Positions 19,794-28,369 of a stretch of 36,546 bases of DNA are shown in pieces. This DNA comes from Candidatus Jorgensenbacteria bacterium RIFCSPHIGHO2_02_FULL_45_20 (GTDB lineage Bacteria; Patescibacteriota; Minisyncoccia; UBA6257; GWB1-50-10). The translations under genes and the position numbers were made by a program. How positions within the stretch are numbered: the first letter of the stretch is position 1; the number at the start of each line of letters is the position of its first letter. A model generated the notes under the pieces. That model was given only the letters and a program-made list of their open reading frames with translations, was not told where the DNA came from and made no database searches. The stretch is taken from assembly GCA_001779535.1 (NCBI GenBank), contig MFKJ01000003.1, positions 1 to 36,546 on the forward strand, given 5' to 3'.

Positions 19794-19819
19794 GTATCGC
19801 GCCGCAGGCGGCGCGATAC
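19794..19819. repeat. Perfect 12-bp-arm GC-rich palindrome
   Basis: GTATCGCGCCGC-AG-GCGGCGCGATAC between the GT2 stop and recO ATG 19829. Confidence 0.85.
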
Positions 19820-19828
19820 AGAAAAAAT

Positions 19829-20365
19829 ATGACGGAATACGTTTCAAAAGCAATAGCGCTGGGAGTTTATTTGCGTTCCGAGAAAGATAAAGAGGTGTCA
19901 TTTTTTTCCGAAAAGCTGGGAAAATTTAAAGCAACTCTTGTAAGTGGCGCGAAAATAACATCGAAGTTTTCACAGCACTGCGATGTATTGAATTGCGTTG
20001 AAACGCGTGTTGTTTATAAAAGCAGGTTTACCGTTACCGACGTGCTTTTAGTGAACAGATTTCCGCTGGTTCGCGGGAATATACCAATGCTCAAGCGCGC
20101 TATCATGCTCGCGCACTTTTTGGATAAAAACATGCCCGATTCCGTTCCGGACGCCGTTTTTTGGCATAACTTGTATTCCGGTCTTGATAACGGAATTATT
20201 GACTTTCACAAACATCTTGCGCGCCTGGGGTACGACGCGGAGCACGCTTCGTGTTTTATGTGCAAGTCGCGGAACATAAAAGCGTTTTCGTTCCAAACGC
20301 AGGATTTCCTGTGCGAGGCGTGCGGTTTCAAAATGCGGGGAAATGAAATAGTATTAAATATATAA
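19829..20365 (+). CDS. recO: DNA repair protein RecO-like
   Basis: N-terminal OB-like EYVSKAIALGVYLRSEKDKEVSFFSEKLGKFKATLVSGAK; C-terminal zinc ribbon CFMCKS..CEACGF. Confidence 0.78.
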   Translation: MTEYVSKAIALGVYLRSEKDKEVSFFSEKLGKFKATLVSGAKITSKFSQHCDVLNCVETRVVYKSRFTVTDVLLVNRFPLVRGNIPMLKRAIMLAHFLDKNMPDSVPDAVFWHNLYSGLDNGIIDFHKHLARLGYDAEHASCFMCKSRNIKAFSFQTQDFLCEACGFKMRGNEIVLNI

Positions 20366-20370
20366 TTTTT

Positions 20371-22218
20371 ATGATGCTGAATAATTTTCACAAACCCGCG
20401 TATGATGAATCGTCGGGAAAACAGGCAGATACCGGAAGCGAGTTCGGGGGCTGGGAAAAAGACAATGAACTTTCAAATAAGGGAAGACGCGATAAAACGG
20501 CGTGGAAAAAAATAATACAACGCGGCGTATGGATTATTATCGGAATAGCCGTTATCGCCGCGGGAGCATTTTTTATTTCTCGTCTTGCCAGACGTTCAAG
20601 CGGAGTGATGGTCGAAATTCAGGGCCCGGATTCCGTAAGCAGGGGAGTTCCGTTTGAGATTACCATCCAAGTTGCGAACGACATAGATAGTTTTATAAAA
20701 AATGGCGTGATTACGGTAAATACCACGGATGGGGTCTTGTATGCCGATAACGCGTCCGGAGCGAATCTTATAAAAGAACAAATAGGAGACCTCGGAGGGG
20801 GAAGTTTATCGCGCAAAACACTGCGTTTCCTCTCCGTGGGACCCGCCAATTCGGTGCAAAAAATAACAGCCAAGCTGTCTTTTTCTTCTTTGGGAGCGGA
20901 ATATGAATTAGAAAGAAGCAAAGAGGTTATAATAGGCGAGTCGGCTGTCGGTGTTGAAGTGAAAAAGCCGGAACAAATCGTTTCCGGTTCGAAGTTTAAT
21001 CTTCAGATTGATTATGAGAATAAATCCAATTTTGATTTTTCCGGCGTAGCGATTGAAGTAAAATATCCGTCCGAATTTACGTTTTCCAGCGCGAGCTACA
21101 ATCCGTCGTCTCTCAACAATCACTGGCAATTGGGCGCGCTGAAAGCCCGAACACGCGGAAGCATACAAATAACCGGTTCGCTGGACGCTTCGGAGAAAAA
21201 TTCATTCGATTTTCCGGTCTCTGTTTTTGTGGAATTCTCCGGGCGCGATTATCTGATTGCCGAAGCGACCGGAAACGCGTTCATCGCTCCATCGCCGCTT
21301 TCTCTATCTATTACCGCGAACGGGAGCGATAATTTTACGGCTCGGCAGGGCGAGGAAATCAAATACAGAATAACGTACGAAAATAAAAGCGGCATATCGC
21401 TTGCGGACGCCGTTATAGAAGCGAAAATTGAAGGCGACATGTTCGATGTGAAAACAGTAGGCGGAAACGGGGGTTTTGATTCCCGTTTGAATACCGTAAC
21501 GTGGACGGCGTCGAAAGTTCCGGAATTATCGCTTCTCGACCCCGGCGCATCCGGCTCGGTGGAGTTTTCGGTTCGCCTTTTACCCGCGATTCCGGTTAAG
21601 CGGGCGAGCGACAAAAATTTCACGCTTAAAGTGAGCGTTCGTATGGATTCCCCGTCAGTGCCTTACTATCTTGACGCGGACAAAACAACCGGCTTTGCCG
21701 CTTTGGAGACGAAAATCGCGGGAAGCGCGTCCTTCACGGCAAAGGCGTTTTACCGCGATGCGTCGGCGCAAATCGTGAATTCCGGCGTTTTACCGCCAAA
21801 AGTGAACACACCGACCCGATATACGGTGCACTGGATTATAGAAAACTACGGGAGCGGTTTGAAGGACATCGCTGTGCGGGGATTTCTTGAGTCGGGAGTA
21901 AAATGGACAGGAGTAGTAAAAAGCAACACCGGTTCTGTTCCTGTTTATAATCCGAGAACGGAGGAAGTCGTCTGGACGGTTGATAATATAGAAGCGAACA
22001 GAGGTCTTTTCGGTGATCCAGTGGAGGCCGTGTTTCAGATCGAAGCCGTTCCGAATATAACGCAAGTCGGCAGATACGAACCGCTTGTGAAAGAAGCGAA
22101 ATTCTCTGCGACAGACGCGTTTACGGGCGCGAGCATTTCCGATTCCAGCAAGGAACTGACCACTTCTCTTTCGGACGACAAAACGGTTGGCAGGAATGAG
22201 GGAATAGTAGTCCAATAA
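20371..22218 (+). CDS. Large membrane-anchored extracytoplasmic protein with Ig-like/DUF11-like repeats
   Basis: Cytoplasmic N-terminus, TM helix (WIIIGIAVIAAGAFFI), repeated beta-domain segments (YENKSNFDFSGVAIEVKYP, YENKSGISLADAVIEAKIE). Confidence 0.7.
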   Translation: MMLNNFHKPAYDESSGKQADTGSEFGGWEKDNELSNKGRRDKTAWKKIIQRGVWIIIGIAVIAAGAFFISRLARRSSGVMVEIQGPDSVSRGVPFEITIQVANDIDSFIKNGVITVNTTDGVLYADNASGANLIKEQIGDLGGGSLSRKTLRFLSVGPANSVQKITAKLSFSSLGAEYELERSKEVIIGESAVGVEVKKPEQIVSGSKFNLQIDYENKSNFDFSGVAIEVKYPSEFTFSSASYNPSSLNNHWQLGALKARTRGSIQITGSLDASEKNSFDFPVSVFVEFSGRDYLIAEATGNAFIAPSPLSLSITANGSDNFTARQGEEIKYRITYENKSGISLADAVIEAKIEGDMFDVKTVGGNGGFDSRLNTVTWTASKVPELSLLDPGASGSVEFSVRLLPAIPVKRASDKNFTLKVSVRMDSPSVPYYLDADKTTGFAALETKIAGSASFTAKAFYRDASAQIVNSGVLPPKVNTPTRYTVHWIIENYGSGLKDIAVRGFLESGVKWTGVVKSNTGSVPVYNPRTEEVVWTVDNIEANRGLFGDPVEAVFQIEAVPNITQVGRYEPLVKEAKFSATDAFTGASISDSSKELTTSLSDDKTVGRNEGIVVQ

Positions 22219-22225
22219 AAAATCA

Positions 22226-23563
22226 ATGACTAAAACAACGGGCGAAACAAAAGGAAAGACGGATATTTTTGAAAATATATATGCTCTGTCAAAGCGGCGC
22301 GGTTTTATTTACCCCGGCTCGGAAATTTACGGCGGTCTCGCGGGCACATGGGATTACGGCCCATTGGGCGCGGAGCTTAAAAGAAACTTAAAAAACGAGT
22401 TTTGGAAGTTCGCGGTGTGGGAAAGAGATGATGTAGTTGGGCTCGACGCGTCCATAATTATGAATCCGAAAGTATGGGAGGCGTCCGGGCACTTAGAATC
22501 GTTTTCCGACCCGCTTGCCGAATGCAAAAAATGTCACCATCGTTTCCGCGCGGATAAAATCAAGGAAAACAAATGTCCCGATTGCGGGGGAGAACTTACC
22601 AAAGCAAAAAAATTCAATCTTATGGTCGAGACGTATCTTGGAGTAATCGAAGACGAAAAGCAAAAAACGTACCTGCGCGGAGAAATAACGCAGGGCGTGC
22701 ACGTTAATTTTAAGAACATTGTTTCGTCAACGCGCGTCAAATTGCCGTTCGGCGTCGCGCAAGTCGGAAAGGCCTTCAGAAACGAAATTACTCCCGGGCA
22801 GTTCACGTTCAGGTCGCGCGAGTTCGAGCAGATGGAAATTCAATTTTATACGAAGCCGGATGCGGATATTTCGATGGAGTGGTTTGAGTATTGGAAAAAG
22901 GAAAGAATGAATTGGTATGTTTCGCTTGGAATGAAAGAACGAAATTTGCGTTTTCACAAGCACGGCAAAGACGAACTGGCCCACTATGCTAAAGCCGCTT
23001 TTGACATTGAATACAACGCGGGCGGAGAGTGGAAAGAGATGGAGGGAATACACAACCGCGGGGACTGGGATTTAAGGCGGCACGGGGAATATTCAAAAAC
23101 GGATATGGCTTATTTTGATGAGGAGACAAAGGAAAAGTTTCTGCCGTGGATTATCGAGACGTCCGGCGGGGTGGACAGAGCTGCGCTTTTCTTCCTGATA
23201 GACGCGTTTTTTGAAGAAAAAACGGGCGACCGTGAATTCAGAATCGTGCTTAAACTACACCCCAAGCTCGCGCCATATAAAGCCGCGGTGTTCCCATTGC
23301 TTGCGAATAAGCCCGAACTTGTAAAACTCGCGCGCTCCATATATAAAGACCTAAAGAAAGAATGGATGGTCGCGTGGGATGAACGCGGAAATATAGGCAA
23401 GCGCTACCGCGCGCAGGATGAGGCGGGAACTCCATTTTGCGTAACAGTTGATTTTGACAGTTTGGAGAAAAATGACATTACTGTCCGCGATAGAGACACG
23501 ATGAAACAGGAAAGAATAAAAATAGGAGAACTAAAAGAGTGGATGAAAGAAAAACTTCAATAG
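22226..23563 (+). CDS. glyS: Glycyl-tRNA synthetase (dimeric class II type)
   Basis: RRGFIYPGSEIYGGLAGTWDYGPLGAELK, FRNEITPGQFTFRSREFEQMEIQFY. Confidence 0.96.
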   Translation: MTKTTGETKGKTDIFENIYALSKRRGFIYPGSEIYGGLAGTWDYGPLGAELKRNLKNEFWKFAVWERDDVVGLDASIIMNPKVWEASGHLESFSDPLAECKKCHHRFRADKIKENKCPDCGGELTKAKKFNLMVETYLGVIEDEKQKTYLRGEITQGVHVNFKNIVSSTRVKLPFGVAQVGKAFRNEITPGQFTFRSREFEQMEIQFYTKPDADISMEWFEYWKKERMNWYVSLGMKERNLRFHKHGKDELAHYAKAAFDIEYNAGGEWKEMEGIHNRGDWDLRRHGEYSKTDMAYFDEETKEKFLPWIIETSGGVDRAALFFLIDAFFEEKTGDREFRIVLKLHPKLAPYKAAVFPLLANKPELVKLARSIYKDLKKEWMVAWDERGNIGKRYRAQDEAGTPFCVTVDFDSLEKNDITVRDRDTMKQERIKIGELKEWMKEKLQ

Positions 23564-23571
23564 CGGGTTTT

Positions 23572-23593
23572 CCGCGCCTCGCGCGGGTTTTTG
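23572..23593 (+). terminator. Rho-independent terminator after glyS
   Basis: CCGCGC-ctc-GCGCGG followed by GTTTTTG. Confidence 0.65.
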
Positions 23594-23634
23594 AATTACC
23601 GGTTGATTTATTGTAGGTTTAATATATCCGGACT

Positions 23635-24903
23635 ATGAACAAGGTATCGCGCATAAAATTAAAAAACGGATTACGTCTTTTGGTGGTGCCGAATCCGGAA
23701 AGCTTGGCAACCACGATATACGTTTTTGTCGCTACCGGGTCGAAATACGAGGACAAAAAGACAAACGGATTGTCTCATTTTTTGGAACATATGTGCTTTA
23801 AGAGCACGAGAAAGCGTCCGCGACCGATAGACATAGCGTCCGACCTTGATGGAATCGGAGCTCAATACAATGCCCTTACAACCCACGAATACACGGGGTA
23901 TTACGCGAAAGTCCAAAACAGCTCGTTTCAAAAAGCGTTTGACGTGATATCCGATTTGTATCTCCACCCCGTTTTTCGGGACGACGATGTAAACACTGAA
24001 CGCGGCGTGATAACTGAAGAAATAAATATGTACGAGGACTCGCCGAAGAGCAAAGTCGGAGAGATTTTTATGGAACTGCTCTACGGCAATCAACCCGCGG
24101 GCAGAAGCGTTTTGGGGACAAAGGAAAATATAGCGAAATTTAGCAAAAACGATCTCATTTCTTACAGAAAAAATAACTATCTGCCATGCTCCACGGTTGT
24201 CGTGATTTCAGGAAAAATAAGTGCTTCCGAAGCGGCATCACTTGTGAAAAAGGAATTTTCATTACTCGCTCGTGGTGAAAAAATGAGCAAGTTGAAGGTT
24301 GTCGAACGGCAGAACTCTCCGGCGGAAAAATTATTTTACAAAAAATCGGAACAGTCGCATCTGATGCTTGGTTTACGAACTTTTCCGGCGGCGGACGAAA
24401 GGCGGTATTCGCTTTCGGTACTTGCGGAAGTTTTGGGAGGCGGTATGAGTTCCCGTCTGTTTAAAAAAGTGCGCGACGAACTTGGAGCGGCGTATTATGT
24501 GAGAGCCGAGACCGACTTTTTCTCCGACCATGGTTTTTTGAGTGTTGACGCCGGAGTGGACCACAGGAAACTGGAAGCGGTTATAGCGGCCATTGTGTCC
24601 GAATTGAAACGGCTAAAAAAGGAGAAGGTGGGCGATATCGAGCTTATAAAAGCAAAAGAGCATCTTATAGGCGACCTGTTCCTTTCTATCGAAACATCTG
24701 ACGCTCTCGGATATTTTTACGGAACGCAGGAGATTATGGATATGAAACCGTCATCTCCTTTTGAAATAGCGCGAAAGATAAGGCAGGTTACATCCGAAGA
24801 CATATTGAAAACTGCCGGCGGCATTGTGAAAAACAACCGGTTGAACATGGCTCTTGTCGGCCCTTTCAAAAACAGAAGTTTTGCTGATATATTGAAAGTA
24901 TAG
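23635..24903 (+). CDS. M16 family zinc peptidase
   Basis: HFLEHMCFKSTRKR (HxxEH), ERGVITEEINMYEDSP. Confidence 0.94.
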   Translation: MNKVSRIKLKNGLRLLVVPNPESLATTIYVFVATGSKYEDKKTNGLSHFLEHMCFKSTRKRPRPIDIASDLDGIGAQYNALTTHEYTGYYAKVQNSSFQKAFDVISDLYLHPVFRDDDVNTERGVITEEINMYEDSPKSKVGEIFMELLYGNQPAGRSVLGTKENIAKFSKNDLISYRKNNYLPCSTVVVISGKISASEAASLVKKEFSLLARGEKMSKLKVVERQNSPAEKLFYKKSEQSHLMLGLRTFPAADERRYSLSVLAEVLGGGMSSRLFKKVRDELGAAYYVRAETDFFSDHGFLSVDAGVDHRKLEAVIAAIVSELKRLKKEKVGDIELIKAKEHLIGDLFLSIETSDALGYFYGTQEIMDMKPSSPFEIARKIRQVTSEDILKTAGGIVKNNRLNMALVGPFKNRSFADILKV

Positions 24904-24906
24904 GTA

Positions 24907-25926
24907 ATGAGAAATGTTACGTATATAGAATTAAGCTGGCATACACTCTGGAAGGTATGCATTTTTTCGGCGATCATCGCCGTGCTCTACCTCTCTAAAG
25001 ACGCGATAGGAGTTCTTTTCGCGTCCGTTGTCATATCTTTGGGGCTCGACCCGATTGTTTCGTTTCTTGAAAGCAAAAAAGTTCCGCGCATTATCGGTAC
25101 GCTTATTTTGTTTATCACTGTTTTTTTAGCCGTGGCGATAGGAGTATATTTCATCATTCCCATAATAGCGGTTGAAACAAGTTCATTTCTGGAGCACTTC
25201 CACGAATTTATGTCCTCGACTTTCGGTTTCGGTTTTCCGGACAATATCGTTGATGCTCTGACGTTCAGCAAGGACAAAATTTTCAGTTATTTCTCGCTTG
25301 CTGGAATGTCCGTCGCCGAAACAATTTCCAAATTTTCAATAACGATGGCTTTTGTGGCGGCAACGATTATTATGACGTTTTATCTGTCTGTCGAAAAAGA
25401 CGGAACGGAACGTCTGCTTAAAGTTGTTTTACCGGAGTCATACGAATCGCCGGTGCTTAAAGTTTTCGGCAGATTTAAAACAAAAATAAGAAGATGGATG
25501 GCGGCGCAAGCGAGTTTAAGCGCGGTAGTCGGGCTTCTTGTCTGGCTGGGGCTTTGGGCTATCGGAGTCCGCTACGCTTTTGTGATAGGCATGCTCGCGG
25601 CTGTTTTGGAAATCGTTCCGGTTATAGGGCCGGTTATGGTTGGTGTTGTGGCATTCCTCGTCGCCGTATCGGATTCTATGATGCTCGGAGTGTATTCAGT
25701 CGCGTTTTTCTTCGGCGTTCAACAACTGGAAAATCACATTCTTCTGCCGCTTATTATGGGCAAAGGCATGAAGGTGCATCCGGTTGTCGTCTTAATGGCG
25801 CTTCTCGCCGGAGGTAAAATAGCGGGGTTTGTTGGAATTTTACTTGCTGTGCCTATCGCCGTGATAATACAGGAGATATTTGGTTATATAGCCGAGAAGA
25901 AAAACGAGCGGACGCGGCCTAATTAG
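24907..25926 (+). CDS. AI-2E family transporter-like membrane protein
   Basis: VISLGLDPIVSFLESKKVPRIIGTLI, EIVPVIGPV, QQLENHILLPLIMGKGMKVHPVVVLMALLAGGKIAGFVGILLAVP. Confidence 0.92.
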   Translation: MRNVTYIELSWHTLWKVCIFSAIIAVLYLSKDAIGVLFASVVISLGLDPIVSFLESKKVPRIIGTLILFITVFLAVAIGVYFIIPIIAVETSSFLEHFHEFMSSTFGFGFPDNIVDALTFSKDKIFSYFSLAGMSVAETISKFSITMAFVAATIIMTFYLSVEKDGTERLLKVVLPESYESPVLKVFGRFKTKIRRWMAAQASLSAVVGLLVWLGLWAIGVRYAFVIGMLAAVLEIVPVIGPVMVGVVAFLVAVSDSMMLGVYSVAFFFGVQQLENHILLPLIMGKGMKVHPVVVLMALLAGGKIAGFVGILLAVPIAVIIQEIFGYIAEKKNERTRPN

Positions 25927-25936
25927 AAAATATTTT

Positions 25937-27382
25937 ATGAAAAATTTTTATATCACGACGACGCTTCCGTATGTAAACGCACGTCTTCACATCGGGCACG
26001 CGCTTGAATTCGTGCAAGCGGATTTGATCGCGCGTTATCACAAAATAATCGGGGATAATGTTTTTTTTAATACAGGCACCGATGAACACGGACAGAAGAT
26101 ATATGAAAAATCGTTAAAGGAAAGAAAAGACCCGAAAATATACGTGGATGAGTGCGCGATAGAATTTAAGAAAGTGTTGAAAGGTCTTAATATTCTCCCG
26201 GAAGTTAATTTCATTCGCACCACAGACGAGCATCACATAATAGCGGCGCAGGAATTTTGGCGGCGGTGTTTCAAAAACGGCGACATTTACAAACGAAAAT
26301 ACAAAGTTAAGTACTGCGTCGGATGTGAGCTCGAAAAGACCGACTCGGAACTCAAAGACGGAAAATGTCCGCTTCACCCGAACAGAGAAATAGAATTCAT
26401 TGATGAAGAAAATTATTTTTTCCGGTTCTCCAAGTACGCGCAGGCGCTTTTGACGCTTTACAAGAAATATCCGGATTTTGTTGTCCCCGTTAACCGGCTC
26501 ACGGAAATCAAAAATTTCGTCGCGGCCGGGCTTCAGGATTTTAGTATCTCGCGCCTCAAAGATAAAATGCCTTGGGGTGTGCCGGTTCCGGACGACAATA
26601 GCCATATAATGTACGTTTGGTTTGATGCGCTTGTGAATTATATTTCCGCGCTCGAGTGGCCTGAAAACGAAAGAAAATTTGAAGAATTTTGGGGGACAAA
26701 AGAAAATCCCAACGCGCTTCAAATTGCCGGCAAAGACAATCTGCGTCAGCAATCGGCGATGTGGCAAGCGATGCTTCTTTCGGCCGGGTTGCCGACATCG
26801 CGGCAAATTTTAATACACGGCTTTATTAATATAGGCGGACAAAAAATAAGCAAATCATTAGGAAACACCGTTGACTTGCTCGGGCTTATAAACCGGTACG
26901 GCACGGACGCGGTAAGGTTCTGGCTGCTTAAAGAGGTAAATCCTTTCGAGGACGCGGATTTTACCTTGGAAAAATTCAAAGAATCGTATAACGCCAAACT
27001 GGCAAACGGGCTTGGCAATCTGGTAAGCCGCGTGGTGAAGCTCGCGAGAAATTGCGGGGTTGAATTTGTGAAGCCGAAGGAAGACGCAAAGGAACTAAAC
27101 GCGCACGCCGAAAAAATTAATGGGTACAGATTCGGGGAGGCAATGGGCGCGATATGGGAGAAAATTCAGATAACAGACAAGTTTATGCAGGAGCGCGAGC
27201 CGTTCAAAAAAATAAAAACAGAACCGGAAAAAGCGGTTGCCGACATCCGCGAGCTTTTGGAGGGCGTATGGGAAATCGGTGCGTTGCTCAGATCTCTTTT
27301 GCCGGAGACAAGCGAGAAAATACGTGCCGTGGTGGAAAACGATTCAATACATTTAACGCCCATTTTTCCGAGAGCCGCGTGA
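25937..27382 (+). CDS. metG: Methionyl-tRNA synthetase
   Basis: TTTLPYVNARLHIGHALEF, GTDEHGQKI, GQKISKSLGNTVD. Confidence 0.96.
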   Translation: MKNFYITTTLPYVNARLHIGHALEFVQADLIARYHKIIGDNVFFNTGTDEHGQKIYEKSLKERKDPKIYVDECAIEFKKVLKGLNILPEVNFIRTTDEHHIIAAQEFWRRCFKNGDIYKRKYKVKYCVGCELEKTDSELKDGKCPLHPNREIEFIDEENYFFRFSKYAQALLTLYKKYPDFVVPVNRLTEIKNFVAAGLQDFSISRLKDKMPWGVPVPDDNSHIMYVWFDALVNYISALEWPENERKFEEFWGTKENPNALQIAGKDNLRQQSAMWQAMLLSAGLPTSRQILIHGFINIGGQKISKSLGNTVDLLGLINRYGTDAVRFWLLKEVNPFEDADFTLEKFKESYNAKLANGLGNLVSRVVKLARNCGVEFVKPKEDAKELNAHAEKINGYRFGEAMGAIWEKIQITDKFMQEREPFKKIKTEPEKAVADIRELLEGVWEIGALLRSLLPETSEKIRAVVENDSIHLTPIFPRAA

Positions 27383-27410
27383 AACAACAGCGGGAACACG
27401 CCACAACAAG

Positions 27411-28274
27411 ATGCTTTATTTTGACTCGCACGCGCACGCACATTTTGAATCGTATAAAAACGACAGGGACGAAATGCTCCACCGCGCTTTTGACGCAGGC
27501 GTCGGTATGGTAACCGCGGGAACGCAGGAAGAGACATCCGCGCTCGCGGTTGCGCTCGCGGAAGAATACGCCGCCGAGCCGATATACGCGGCCATAGGAC
27601 TTCATCCGGACCATGCGGCTCCGGCGTCTTTTTATGACGAAGATGAGGGCGTGAGCGAAAAGGCGAAAGAAATAAATGAACGCGGAGAATCATTCGACTC
27701 CGATTTTTATAAGAAACTTGCGGCGAGTTCGAAAGTTGTTGCTGTCGGCGAATGCGGGCTTGATTATTTTCATATTCCAGAAAACAGGAAAGACGAAGTG
27801 AAACATAAACAGAAAGAGGCCTTCATTAGACAAATAGAATTTTCCGTTGATGTTAAGAAACCGCTCATAATCCACTGTCGCGACGCTTACGACGACTTGA
27901 TTCAGATGCTTAACGCGAAGAAATCCGTACTTAACGCCGTGCCGGGTATCATTCATTTTTTTTCCGGAACGCGAGACGAAGCGGAGCAACTTCTTAATAT
28001 GGGTTTTTATTTTTCATTCGGAGGAGTAATTACTTTTCCGCCGAAAAAAGGCAAAACCGATTACGCGCAAATCGTAAAAACGATGCCTATAGACAGGATA
28101 TTAAGCGAAACAGACGCGCCGTATGTCGCTCCGGTGCCGTATCGCGGCACAAGAAACGAGCCGGCATATGTTATTGAAGTGGTAAAAAAACTCGCCGAAA
28201 TGGAAAATATTTCCCTTGAAGAAATGAGAAAATGCATTTTGAAGAATTCGAAATATGTATTTAGAGTAGTGTAA
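27411..28274 (+). CDS. TatD family hydrolase
   Basis: YFDSHAHAHFE, VAVGECGLDYF, LIIHCRDAYDDL, SETDAPYVAPVPYRGTRNEP. Confidence 0.94.
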   Translation: MLYFDSHAHAHFESYKNDRDEMLHRAFDAGVGMVTAGTQEETSALAVALAEEYAAEPIYAAIGLHPDHAAPASFYDEDEGVSEKAKEINERGESFDSDFYKKLAASSKVVAVGECGLDYFHIPENRKDEVKHKQKEAFIRQIEFSVDVKKPLIIHCRDAYDDLIQMLNAKKSVLNAVPGIIHFFSGTRDEAEQLLNMGFYFSFGGVITFPPKKGKTDYAQIVKTMPIDRILSETDAPYVAPVPYRGTRNEPAYVIEVVKKLAEMENISLEEMRKCILKNSKYVFRVV

Positions 28275-28369
28275 AAAAGAACCACAAACTAACAACAGCT
28301 TTTATTTGTCGTTTTGCCAAAAACGTATACGAAGGTTAGAATGTATGCAAAATACGGGTATCAATAAGT

